DNA of 23,510 nucleotides from CAZXYF01 sp964644705 (GTDB lineage Bacteria > Planctomycetota > Brocadiia > SM23-32): contig CAZXYF010000031.1 in assembly GCA_964644705.1 (NCBI GenBank), positions 1 through 23,510 on the forward strand, given 5' to 3'. The notes under the pieces were generated by a model. The model was not told where the DNA came from. It made no database searches and worked only from the letters and a program-made list of their open reading frames with translations. Shown here piece by piece: positions 15,208 to 22,449 of the stretch. The translations under genes and the position numbers were made by a program. The first letter of the stretch is position 1, and each line of letters starts with the position of its first letter.

Positions 15208-15606
15208 TCACTGGCCGCTTGAGAGCACGTGCATTGCTTGCTTCTGGTCGGATGTGCGCAGCACGATCAATCCGCCCGGTTTGTCGGGTCCAACGGCGCA
15301 GTAGGCGTATTCGATGTTTATATCGGCCTCGTCAAGCTTATGGGCAAGACTCGCCAACGCTCCGATGCGATTCTCCACGTCCACCAGAAGGACTTCGTTT
15401 TCCACCACGATTGCTCCAGCTTCTTCCAGCAGATGGGTGGCATCCTCCGGTTCATTGACGACCAGGCGAACCACCGCATAATCGGCGGTGTCTCCCACAC
15501 TCAGGGCCATGATATTGATGTCGTGTGCGCTGAGTTGATCGCACATGTTGGCGAGTGTGCCGGGTTTGTTCTGCAAGAATACGGAAATTTGTTTGGCCAG
15601 GCGCAT
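15208..15606 (-). CDS. Tandem ACT-domain protein
   Basis: Encodes 132 residues made of two ACT domains (about 4-66 and 70-128) and nothing else. The first begins KQISVFLQNKPGTLANMCDQL and the second VLLVDVENRIGALASLAHKL, both with the beta-alpha-beta-beta-alpha-beta pattern and the turn glycine typical of small-molecule-binding ACT modules. Such stand-alone pairs often act as amino-acid sensors and occur in many bacteria, commonly with unknown targets. The start ATG at 15606 has GGGAG about 7 nt upstream. It is 85 bp downstream of the topoisomerase gene and 54 bp upstream of surE. The ligand and partner cannot be told from the sequence. Confidence 0.88.
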   Translation of the reverse strand: MRLAKQISVFLQNKPGTLANMCDQLSAHDINIMALSVGDTADYAVVRLVVNEPEDATHLLEEAGAIVVENEVLLVDVENRIGALASLAHKLDEADINIEYAYCAVGPDKPGGLIVLRTSDQKQAMHVLSSGQ

Positions 15607-15691
15607 CGTAATCTCCCTTGTGTAAACTTCAGTAGATGTGGCAGGAATCAGTGAATTGCACCGCGACTGTGCGGCAAACTCAACGGGTCAG

Positions 15692-17278
15692 TCAGCTGGT
15701 GCGATGACTTTTCAGTATATCGGTCAGGTCCTCCACCAGCTGTTCCTCTTTGGTCTCGTCGAAATCCAGTATATCCCGCAACGCTTCGCCGATATGGGGG
15801 ATGTAGTTTTCGATGTACCGGCGTTTTCGTTTCTCCTCTTTTTTTCGATGCCGTTTGTTGAGGAAAACGCGCAATTTACGGGCGCACTGCTGCAGGGCCA
15901 GAGTTACTTCTTTCTCGATTTTAGGATATGACGCAACGGCCTCTTTACTCTCGCTTGTGAACGGGACCCACGGGCTGGCTACATGCACAAGCACCATCAT
16001 GGGACCAACGGGCATGGATCCTGTGGGTTGATCGACTTTGTATTGCCGCCAGTTCATATCGCGGCATGCCTGCGTCATGACACACGCGCCCGTTTTATAG
16101 AGCAGGGGCACCCGGTTGGCGAACCGCATCAGTCGGGCCGGCTTGTCTTTTTTCAGATCGCCACCGTAGGCGATACCGATTTCAATCAGGAAAGGGATCC
16201 CCCGATAAACGGACGGTTTGCGGGTGACGCAGTCGATGAAATCCGCTTCCAGTATGTTATCCAGTCCGGCTTTGATCTGCTCCTCGCCGATGGGGGCCAG
16301 GCAGTCCATGGGAGGATTGCGGAGTTTGGTATTGTGGATAGTATCCAGCAGGTTTTCCGCTTCCTGCCGGGCGATGCGTTTGGGCCGCGCGTTTTCATAC
16401 AATCCGGCATTCTCACAGATTTCCAGCGACCGGGCCCGGCTCACACGGGAAAAATCGTTTTGCAAGCAACCTTTGAGTGTGCGGGAATCAGTGTCCTGCA
16501 GTATCTGAATAAGTGTGCCGAGTTCGATCCCGTGAGGATGGGGTTTGATGGCGCGGGGATCATCGGGCAGGGTGTGGACGGCCCGTTCATAACAAGTTTC
16601 GCGTCCGTCGGGATCAGAGTAGTGCAGGGAGATGTGCGGATTGGCCATGGCGGTCTGCCGGAGATATTGATCCACGCTCCATTTCCCGCGCTGGTAATGA
16701 CCTTCCAGGTCAATTCGCACGGACGTTCCCACCCCGTGTTCCCACTCGACGGTGTCTTCCGTGGATATCTTCGGCTCATTGGTTTTGGTGTTCATCACCA
16801 CCTCGAAGTAGGCGGCCTCTTTGCCTTCTTCGGTGCGGCTGATGATGACGATGGGTTTTCCGGTGGTGAGTTGTCCATACATGCCGGCGGCGCTGATACC
16901 GATTCCCTGCTGCCCGCGGCTCATTTTCAGGCGGTGGAACTTGCTGCCATACAGAAGTTTTCCGAAAATTTTTCCCACCTGTTCCCGGACGATACCCGGG
17001 CCATTATCGCGGATGATGGCCCGATATCGATCCTCTTTTTCATCCACGTTCTTGATGTCCACGTGAACGGTGGGCAGGATGCCGGCTTCTTCGCAGGCGT
17101 CGAGCGAATTATCAACGGCCTCTTTGACGGTGGTGAGGAGGGCGCGTTTGGGATTGTCAAAACCGAGCAGATGTCGATTCTTACTAAAAAACTCGCTCAC
17201 ACTGATCTCGCGCTGATCCTTCGCCATTTCGGTGGCGGTCATGCGCTGTTGACCGCTGTTTGTTGATTTTTTTGCCAT
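15692..17278 (-). CDS. top6B: DNA topoisomerase VI subunit B
   Basis: GHKL ATPase subunit of type IIB topoisomerase, which with the Spo11-like A subunit passes one DNA duplex through another. The 528 residues are close to archaeal B subunits. The Bergerat ATP site is intact: EAVDNSLDA (53-61), DNGPGI (91-96) and the characteristic LLYGSKFHRLKMSRGQQGIG (108-127) with ISAAGMYGQLTTGKP. The transducer domain shows VHVASPWVPFTSESKEAV, which includes the switch lysine, and a basic C-terminal helix (KKRKRR type). Topoisomerase VI is characteristic of archaea and plants and only sporadic in bacteria. No A-subunit gene is in the window: downstream is the ACT gene and upstream is divergent parA. The ATG at 17278 has no strong Shine-Dalgarno. 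Confidence 0.94.
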   Translation of the reverse strand: MAKKSTNSGQQRMTATEMAKDQREISVSEFFSKNRHLLGFDNPKRALLTTVKEAVDNSLDACEEAGILPTVHVDIKNVDEKEDRYRAIIRDNGPGIVREQVGKIFGKLLYGSKFHRLKMSRGQQGIGISAAGMYGQLTTGKPIVIISRTEEGKEAAYFEVVMNTKTNEPKISTEDTVEWEHGVGTSVRIDLEGHYQRGKWSVDQYLRQTAMANPHISLHYSDPDGRETCYERAVHTLPDDPRAIKPHPHGIELGTLIQILQDTDSRTLKGCLQNDFSRVSRARSLEICENAGLYENARPKRIARQEAENLLDTIHNTKLRNPPMDCLAPIGEEQIKAGLDNILEADFIDCVTRKPSVYRGIPFLIEIGIAYGGDLKKDKPARLMRFANRVPLLYKTGACVMTQACRDMNWRQYKVDQPTGSMPVGPMMVLVHVASPWVPFTSESKEAVASYPKIEKEVTLALQQCARKLRVFLNKRHRKKEEKRKRRYIENYIPHIGEALRDILDFDETKEEQLVEDLTDILKSHRTS

Positions 17279-17579
17279 GGTTTTGACTACCCATCAGGCT
17301 GAAAGTAAAGCATATCGTCCGCACCTCGCATCGCTTATCCGCTGGTTGGCCGCGCCTCGTGTTGCTTTAATGCCGTCTTCATCCCTATCATAAGGGAACG
17401 GACAACGCGGTGTGCGGGAACGATGCGTCCGAATAATAGAGTATCGCAAATGACGGGCCATTTTCAACAGTTCCCGGTCACCAGGTGCCACATATTTCAC
17501 TCTCCGGGCCTGGATGGTCAATATCTGCCGGGCACCCCGGGCGTCCATCAGTTTACTTTCACGATACGTGTGGAGCGAT
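17279..17579. other. Divergent intergenic region top6B/parA
   Basis: This 301-bp gap separates the divergent top6B and parA starts. I see no gene; an 84-codon minus-strand frame here is Arg/Ser-rich and unlike a protein. A 9-bp inverted pair, GAAAGTAAA at 17301-17309 and TTTACTTTC at 17552-17560, lies about 20 bp from each start codon, and CCATCAG occurs beside both copies. A TTGACT near 17283 has a 17-bp spaced but poor -10. No convincing promoter can be named. Confidence 0.4.
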
Positions 17580-18347
17580 ATGAGACGGATTGCGATATCA
17601 AATCAGAAGGGCGGAGTGGGCAAAACGACATCGTCGGTGAACCTCAGCGCATGTATTGCTGAGATGGGTCATAACGTTCTGGCCGTCGATATGGACCCTC
17701 AGGCCAACCTGTCCATGCACCTTGGTTGTGAGGTCGAACGGGACGAAGCCTCCGTCTATTCCCTGATGCACGGGGAGGATTCGCTGGAGGACACCATTTG
17801 TCTGACTGACGTAGAACAACTCTTTGTCATTCCTTCCAACATCGATCTGGCAGGGATGGAAGTGGAGCTGTCGGGGGAAACCGAAGGACGAGAACGATAT
17901 CTGGAGCGGGCGCTGGAGGAGGCCGAGGAGGTATTTGATTACCTCGTCATTGATTGTCCGCCATCTCTGGGCCTGCTGACGCTCAACAGCATGTGTGCGG
18001 CCAATGAAGTGTTCATTCCCTTACAGACCGAATTTTTTGCACTCCAGGGACTGGGCCGGTTGATGGATACTATTGAACTGGTTCAGGATAACCTGAATCC
18101 CGACCTCACGGTGACGGGGATTATCCCCACTATGTTCGATGTGCGGACGTCGCTGGCCAACGAGGTTCTGGAGGATATTCGTGAGCATTTCGGAGAACTT
18201 GTTTTCGATACCGTTATACGAAAAAACGTGCGGCTGGCGGAGGCCCCGGGGTTTGGAATGCCGATCATCAAATACGAGGCAAACTGCTATGGGACGGAGG
18301 ATTTTCGTTCACTGGCGCGTGAAGTAACCGCCATGGAAGAAGTATAA
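17580..18347 (+). CDS. parA: ParA/Soj-type partitioning ATPase
   Basis: Encodes 255 residues with the deviant Walker A motif QKGGVGKTTSSVNL (9-22, signature Lys10 and catalytic Lys15), the A' region VLAVDMDPQANLS and Walker B YLVIDCPPSLGLLT, all standard for chromosomal Soj/ParA that drives segregation of DNA or other cargo by nucleoid-bound ATP cycling. The C-terminal FDTVIRKNVRLAEAPGFGMPI block is typical of the Soj branch. The ATG at 17580 (GGAG about 5 nt upstream) gives the canonical start; 22 upstream codons are in frame but not protein-like. No parB gene follows. The next gene, 26 bp on, encodes an acidic membrane protein, so the cargo or partner is not evident here. Confidence 0.95.
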   Translation: MRRIAISNQKGGVGKTTSSVNLSACIAEMGHNVLAVDMDPQANLSMHLGCEVERDEASVYSLMHGEDSLEDTICLTDVEQLFVIPSNIDLAGMEVELSGETEGRERYLERALEEAEEVFDYLVIDCPPSLGLLTLNSMCAANEVFIPLQTEFFALQGLGRLMDTIELVQDNLNPDLTVTGIIPTMFDVRTSLANEVLEDIREHFGELVFDTVIRKNVRLAEAPGFGMPIIKYEANCYGTEDFRSLAREVTAMEEV

Positions 18348-18373
18348 ACCGGACCAACTGGAAGGGGACGAAG

Positions 18374-19141
18374 ATGCCACAATCAGATAATGATGTCGAA
18401 GAAAAAGATAACAGCGAAGAATCACAGGAACACCGGGAGGTGGAACGGAAGGAGCGGACCACGCCCCGTCAGATGTGGGAATCCCAGCGGCAGAAAGGGC
18501 AGACCGATGAGGCGGCGCGTCGATTGAACGTGCGGCCGATGAAGGATACCGACGGTGACGCTGAGGATGAGACCGCCGAGGAGGATGTTTTGGACACATC
18601 CCGGCAAGAAGAACGCGTTGCTGAACGGAAGGGAACTCCCGGATCAGACACCGAACAATCATCGGCGGGTGGAGAGGAGAAAGAGGATTCCCCGGAGATG
18701 CGGCCCGCAGGGGAGACGTCTCCGTCCGCAACGGAGCATGACAGCGACGGAGAGGAAGTGCAGATGGATAATACGGACGAATTTTCGGATGTGGAAGCCG
18801 AGCCGTCGGAAGAACCCGGCGCTGAGCAGGAGGCCGCCGATCCGGGGAGTAGCGCCGATGAATCCTCGGAGGCGAGGATGGTGGAGGAGGACCAACAGCC
18901 CGGAATGATGCGTTATCGCTATGCGACACATGGACCCGCCCCTGAGGAGGAGCGTTCCATGAGCCAGACGGTCATCCCATCGAGTTTTGTTCTCGGGGTC
19001 CTCATAATCGCGGGCGCGCTGTTGATCGGCCTGGCTCTGGTGTTCCAGCACGGCCGGATCGTCGAGCTGGAAAAACGCGTGAATGCGCTGGAGAATGCCA
19101 TTTCACAGGAACAAGACATTTCGACGATGAACGAGGAGTAA
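18374..19141 (+). CDS. Acidic, disordered, C-terminally anchored membrane protein
   Basis: Unrecognised 255-residue protein. Residues about 1-185 are predicted disordered and extremely rich in Glu, Asp and Ser (runs such as EEKDNSEESQEH and DAEDETAEEDVLD), with a small basic patch RQMWESQRQKGQTDEAARRLNVRP around 34-57. A single membrane helix follows (about 201-221, SFVLGVLIIAGALLIGLALVF), then a short coiled coil (RIVELEKRVNALENAIS) and an acidic end. The ATG is preceded by GGAAGGGGA. The gene lies 26 bp after parA and 6 bp before yjbQ, so it is co-transcribed. It could be a membrane landmark or partner for ParA, but that rests on position only. Confidence 0.72.
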   Translation: MPQSDNDVEEKDNSEESQEHREVERKERTTPRQMWESQRQKGQTDEAARRLNVRPMKDTDGDAEDETAEEDVLDTSRQEERVAERKGTPGSDTEQSSAGGEEKEDSPEMRPAGETSPSATEHDSDGEEVQMDNTDEFSDVEAEPSEEPGAEQEAADPGSSADESSEARMVEEDQQPGMMRYRYATHGPAPEEERSMSQTVIPSSFVLGVLIIAGALLIGLALVFQHGRIVELEKRVNALENAISQEQDISTMNEE

Positions 19142-19147
19142 TCAGGC

Positions 19148-19537
19148 ATGGAAACGTTCACGGTCAAAACCGGTTCTCGCACAGAATTCGTGGATATCAC
19201 CCACCGGGTGGAAGCAATTGTAGAGAAAAGCAGCCTCTCAAGCGGTACCTGCACGGTGTATATACCCCACACGACCGCCGCGGTTACCATCAACGAAAGT
19301 GCTGATCCATCGGTGCAGGATGATGCACTGATGGAGCTGAACAAAGTCATACCGTTTAACGACGGATACGCCCACCGGGAAGGCAACAGCGCCGCCCACA
19401 TAAAAAGTATCCTTGTGGGCGAATCGGTCACCGTGCCGGTGCAGAACGGCCAGCTTGAACTTGGAACGTGGCAGGGGATTTTCTTCTGTGAATTCGACGG
19501 ATCCCGCACTCGAAAAGTTCAGGTGGTGCTGGAGTAA
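19148..19537 (+). CDS. yjbQ: YjbQ family protein (UPF0047)
   Basis: Encodes 129 residues of the YjbQ/UPF0047 family. Signatures are YIPHTTAAVTINESADPSV (38-56), HREGNSAAHIKSILVGES (76-93) and the highly conserved LELGTWQGIFFCEFDGSR (103-120). The fold is a small beta barrel, and conserved histidines (H41 and H84 here) form a probable active site. A weak thiamine-phosphate synthase activity is reported for some members, hence the name 'secondary thiamine-phosphate synthase', but the physiological role is uncertain. It is tightly packed after the acidic membrane protein gene (6 bp) and 30 bp before the CPBP protease gene. Confidence 0.94.
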   Translation: METFTVKTGSRTEFVDITHRVEAIVEKSSLSSGTCTVYIPHTTAAVTINESADPSVQDDALMELNKVIPFNDGYAHREGNSAAHIKSILVGESVTVPVQNGQLELGTWQGIFFCEFDGSRTRKVQVVLE

Positions 19538-19567
19538 ACGGGTCACTTTTTCGATGCGGTGATACGC

Positions 19568-20323
19568 ATGAGTAATGAATCGGGTCAATCAGAGGGACTT
19601 TCCACCTGGAGGGTTCCGTGGACGCCCGTGGCCGGCCTGGTGATGTTGCTCGTGTTCATGCTCTGGCAGGTGGCCCTGTCGATATCTGGCCTTCCCTCAG
19701 TAATTTCCCGCAACCGCATCGCGGCGCAGATGATGTTGGGGAATCTGGGGTTGTTTCTGTTCGTCTGGATCTTCGTGCGCAGCAGAACCGATAGCGCGCA
19801 GGAGGGGCTGAGTGCCCTGCAGTTGCGTTGGCCGGGCGCGGAACGGTTTTTCCTGGGGGCGGTGAAGCCGCTGTTCATCGGTATTCCGGTGCTGATTGGT
19901 TTCGTCTTACTTCAGGGGCTCATACTGCAGCATTTCGGTATCCGCCCGCCCCAGCAACCGATCGCTCGATGGTTTGCGCGGCAGGCAAGTGCGGGATTGA
20001 CGCCGCAGGTGTGTTTTTTGATTTTCCTCGCCGTTGTGGCGGCTCCCGTGACCGAGGAACTGCTTTTCCGTGGCGTGATTTACCTCCCCATGAGGGGCGC
20101 ATACGGGCCCTTGTGGGGGGCGATCATCGTGTCGGCCATTTTCGCGTGTGTACACGGTTATCTGGCGGGTATCGGCCATCTTTTTATACTCGCCATGATC
20201 CTCGTCTGGCTGATGGAAGAAACGAAAACGATGCTGTGGCCGATCCTTCTCCATGGCTTGCACAATGCGGGTATGATCGCATTGATGGTGTTGAGGCCTT
20301 ATATTGAAACAGGGCTGAATTGA
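19568..20323 (+). CDS. CPBP family intramembrane metalloprotease
   Basis: Encodes 251 residues with about seven hydrophobic helices. The three CPBP (Abi/CAAX protease and bacteriocin-processing) motifs are present: EELLFRG (E163, E164, R168), FACVHGY (His196) and HGLHN (H229...N233), which together form the metal and substrate site. Members include Rce1-like proteases and bacteriocin self-immunity proteins; most bacterial ones have no known substrate. I prefer the ATG at 19568 (GGTGA 6 nt upstream) over the GTG at 19559, which would add only three residues. It ends the parA-containing run, and a GCGCCT/AGGCGC hairpin follows its stop at once. Confidence 0.9.
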   Translation: MSNESGQSEGLSTWRVPWTPVAGLVMLLVFMLWQVALSISGLPSVISRNRIAAQMMLGNLGLFLFVWIFVRSRTDSAQEGLSALQLRWPGAERFFLGAVKPLFIGIPVLIGFVLLQGLILQHFGIRPPQQPIARWFARQASAGLTPQVCFLIFLAVVAAPVTEELLFRGVIYLPMRGAYGPLWGAIIVSAIFACVHGYLAGIGHLFILAMILVWLMEETKTMLWPILLHGLHNAGMIALMVLRPYIETGLN

Positions 20324-20327
20324 GGCC

Positions 20328-20344
20328 GCGCCTCCGTAAGGCGC
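20328..20344 (+). terminator. Hairpin after the CPBP gene, no U-tract
   Basis: GCGCCT (20328-20333) and AGGCGC (20339-20344) form a perfect 6-bp stem with a 5-base loop, starting 4 bases after the stop codon. It is followed by AGAATATTC and not by a T-run, so it may be an mRNA-end stabiliser or a weak terminator. Confidence 0.35.
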
Positions 20345-20350
20345 AGAATA

Positions 20351-20496
20351 TTCGGGAATCCAGATGAATGGAATGCGTGTATGAAGTCCTGTCAAAACTG
20401 TGAAAAGCCGCTTAGTTCGGGAATATGAAGGTATGAAGCGAGCCAACTCAACTATATCACTTCTGCTGTGCTGTAGATAGGAGCGAATCCAGATGA
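20351..20496 (+). repeat. Repeated words in the tyrS leader
   Basis: A 12-bp sequence, GAATCCAGATGA, occurs at 20356-20367 and again at 20485-20496, where it includes the tyrS start codon. A second repeat, TTCGGGAAT followed by GTATGAAG, occurs twice between 20351 and about 20440 with different spacing. The first 12-bp copy opens a 6-codon frame (MNGMRV). I see no T-box consensus, so the meaning of the repeats is unclear. Confidence 0.4.
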
Positions 20497-21731
20497 TGCC
20501 GTCGATTGAAGAACAGATGAAAATCATCCGGCGCGGAGCCGCCGATATCGTGCCGGAGGAAGAGCTTGTCGAGAAACTTGAGAAATCAAAGAAGGATAAC
20601 GAACCCCTTCGGGTGAAGCTCGGGCTGGATCCGACCGCTCCCGATATCCATGTGGGGAATGCGGTGCCTCTGCACAAATTACGCGCCTTTCAGGATATCG
20701 GCCACCATGCCGTGTTGATTATTGGCGATTACACCGCCACTGTGGGCGATCCCAGCCAGCAAAACGAGCTGCGTCCCCAGCTTTCTCACGACGAGGTTAT
20801 GGAACATGCGCGGACGTATCTGGAGCAGGTGGGAAAGATCGTCGATCTGGATGACGCTGAAATCGTCGAAAATGGTGAATGGTTCAGTGAAATGGATCTG
20901 GCGGATGTCATCGAACTGGCGGCGAGAATGACCGTGTCGCGTTGTCTGGAGCGCGATGATTTCCGACAGCGGCTGGATGCCAACAAGCCGGTTCATTTGC
21001 ACGAAATGCTTTACCCCCTCATGCAGGCCTACGATTCCGTGATGGTGGAGAGCGATGTTGAGCTGGGCGGGACGGATCAGATCTTCAACATCCTGCTGGG
21101 ACGGGATCTGCAGCGCGAAGTGGGGCAGCAGCCACAGGTGGCGCTGACCAATCCACTGCTTGAAGGACTGGACGGCACGCAGAAGATGTCCAAAAGCAAA
21201 GGAAATTATATCGGGATCAACGAGGAACCGGCCAAAATCTACGGCAAAGCCATGAGCGTCCCGGATGATCTGATGGAAAAATTCTACGTTCTCACCACCG
21301 ATCTTCCCATGAAGCGCATCAGAGAGCTGCTTTCAGAGGAGGTTCACCCTCGCGATGCAAAAGCCGAGCTGGCCGCGGGCATTGTCCGTCGATATTATGA
21401 CGAAGAAGCGGCTGAAGAGGCGGCCGAGGAATTCAATCGTGTATTCCGGGAACGGCAGCTCCCGTCTGACATGCCCGCGGTGGACGTGCCCGAAGATGAT
21501 GTGAAAGAGGGGCAATGCGTGTGGCTACCCCGTTTGCTGCGGCTGGCCGAGTGCGCTGAATCCAACAGTCAGGCCCGTCGTCTCATACAGCAGGGTGGAG
21601 TGAGTTTGGGCCCGGATGCTGATTCGTTGGAGGTAATCCGGGAGCGCAACGCGGAACCTCACATGGAGGACGGCTGGATACTCAAAGTGGGGAAAAAGCG
21701 TTTCTTCCGCATCCGTCTCGGTGGGGAGTGA
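20493..21731 (+). CDS. tyrS: Tyrosyl-tRNA synthetase
   Basis: Class I aminoacyl-tRNA synthetase that charges tRNA(Tyr) in the cytoplasm, 412 residues. The HIGH motif reads HVGN (53-56) in LGLDPTAPDIHVGN, and KMSKS is perfect (231-235). Tyrosine-site residues lie in the GGTDQIFN segment (192-199) and in QAYDSV (178-183). An S4 RNA-binding domain fills about 345-412 (LLRLAECAESNSQARRLIQQGGV). The version with KMSKS and LGLDPTAPDIHVG belongs to the TyrZ-like branch of bacterial TyrRS. AGGAG at 20479-20483 lies 9 nt from the ATG at 20493, which is preferred over the ATG at 20496. It stands alone after a 169-bp leader with repeats. Confidence 0.97.
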   Translation: MMPSIEEQMKIIRRGAADIVPEEELVEKLEKSKKDNEPLRVKLGLDPTAPDIHVGNAVPLHKLRAFQDIGHHAVLIIGDYTATVGDPSQQNELRPQLSHDEVMEHARTYLEQVGKIVDLDDAEIVENGEWFSEMDLADVIELAARMTVSRCLERDDFRQRLDANKPVHLHEMLYPLMQAYDSVMVESDVELGGTDQIFNILLGRDLQREVGQQPQVALTNPLLEGLDGTQKMSKSKGNYIGINEEPAKIYGKAMSVPDDLMEKFYVLTTDLPMKRIRELLSEEVHPRDAKAELAAGIVRRYYDEEAAEEAAEEFNRVFRERQLPSDMPAVDVPEDDVKEGQCVWLPRLLRLAECAESNSQARRLIQQGGVSLGPDADSLEVIRERNAEPHMEDGWILKVGKKRFFRIRLGGE

Positions 21732-21748
21732 GCGGCAGCAACGCCGCT
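21731..21748 (+). terminator. Hairpin overlapping the tyrS stop codon
   Basis: AGCGGC (21731-21736) pairs with GCCGCT (21743-21748) across a 6-base loop; the first A is the last base of the TGA stop. No T-run follows. It has the same arrangement as the hairpins after pilD and the CPBP gene. Confidence 0.38.
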
Positions 21749-21802
21749 ATGCTGTGAGGTTGGGTCGGGCAGAGGGCGCGCAGATGAATGCGGCAGGTAC
21801 AT

Positions 21803-21809
21803 AAAAAAA
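21803..21809 (-). terminator. U-tract directly after the tRNA gene
   Basis: On the minus strand seven T residues begin one base after the encoded CCA end of the tRNA. The tRNA T-arm and acceptor stem precede it, so transcription probably ends here without a separate hairpin. Confidence 0.4.
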
Positions 21810-21886
21810 TGGTGGGCGATACTGGGCTCGAACCAGTGGCCTCCACCGTGTCGGGGTGGCGCTCTCGCCATCTGAGCTAATCGCCC
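21810..21886 (-). tRNA. tRNA-Val (GAC anticodon), CCA encoded, C at position 33
   Basis: The full cloverleaf can be drawn on the minus strand: acceptor GGGCGAT/ATCGCCC, D-stem GCTC/GAGC with loop AGATGGCGA, anticodon stem CCACC/GGTGG with loop CCGACAC, variable loop AGGCC, T-stem ACTGG/CCAGT with loop TTCGAGC, discriminator A and an encoded CCA. The anticodon GAC (21850-21852) reads Val codon GTC and by wobble GTT. The base before the anticodon is C (coordinate 21853), where nearly all elongator tRNAs have U33. All stems pair perfectly, so the gene does not look decayed. It has its own strong promoter and is convergent with tyrS. Confidence 0.96.
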
Positions 21887-21898
21887 ACGCGAATTATG

Positions 21899-21927
21899 AG
21901 TGTAACCCTATTCCTATTGGTTGTCAA
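21899..21927 (-). promoter_or_regulatory. Strong sigma70 promoter of the tRNA gene
   Basis: On the minus strand, consensus TTGACA (21927-21922) and TACACT (21904-21899) are separated by exactly 17 bp. The -10 ends 12 bp before the mature 5' end of the tRNA, giving a very short 5' leader for RNase P. Confidence 0.75.
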
Positions 21928-21994
21928 ATCCGGCGGTTGGCGGTCGGATTCATGCGGTAACCAGTACATACTCCAGAGGTAAGGAGGTATGATT

Positions 21995-22438
21995 ATGGAC
22001 GCGGCAACGATTTTTGATGACCATCTGACGGAGACGGTTTATCGCGACAAACAGGTTGCTCCTGAAGGCGTTCACCTCACGGTGAAGGAGATCTGTTCAC
22101 TCTCCGACCGGGCACAGGTTGATTTCGGGGGCGGGGAATTCGAACCCGCCGGCAGTGACGCCATTGCTCCCGCAAAGCGTTCGAGCGGGGATGACTACGG
22201 TTGGTGGGAACTGCATGAGGGAGAGTATCTGGTCCGGTTCAATGAAGAAGTATCCGCGGATGACTACACGTTTCTGGTTGTGTCGAATGATAGGCTGGTA
22301 GGCTGTGGATGTTCCCTGTCCGCCGTGTACGTCAGTTCCGGCCCCATTGAGGCGGTTCTTCGTGTGCCCGAGGAAGGGGTGAGCATTAAAGAAAACGCCC
22401 GAATCGCGTTGATCAACTGCGTGGTACCCGTGCTTTAG
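21995..22438 (+). CDS. dUTPase/dCTP deaminase-like fold protein, divergent
   Basis: Encodes 147 residues with the overall layout of trimeric dUTPase and dCTP deaminase folds: an early beta region, then GWWELHEGEYLVRFNEEV (the 'GEYLVR' strand), an SNDRLVGCGCSLSAVYVSSG segment at the place of the RSSL.R.G motif, and a final GVSIKENARIALINCVV strand resembling the NP-G-I-L...ARIAQL end of the family. The catalytic and nucleotide-binding residues of the RSS and GYxGE motifs are not recognisable. It may thus be a non-catalytic or diverged member. A perfect AAGGAGGT (21981-21988) lies 6 nt before the ATG at 21995, which is preferred over the ATG at 21989. It stands alone and is followed by a strong hairpin. 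Confidence 0.55.
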   Translation: MDAATIFDDHLTETVYRDKQVAPEGVHLTVKEICSLSDRAQVDFGGGEFEPAGSDAIAPAKRSSGDDYGWWELHEGEYLVRFNEEVSADDYTFLVVSNDRLVGCGCSLSAVYVSSGPIEAVLRVPEEGVSIKENARIALINCVVPVL

Positions 22439-22449
22439 TGCACCGGTAC

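Noticed and set aside
15983..17266. 427-codon plus-strand frame opposite top6B
   Set aside because: Antisense shadow of a gene with clear Bergerat and transducer motifs; Gly/His/Phe-rich with no domain.
17294..17548. 84-codon minus-strand frame in the top6B/parA gap
   Set aside because: Arg/Ser-rich composition and no start signal; it sits in a region expected to hold promoters.
20324..20492. T-box riboswitch upstream of tyrS
   Set aside because: The conserved T-box sequence and an associated terminator/antiterminator pair are not found; only short repeats and one hairpin are seen.
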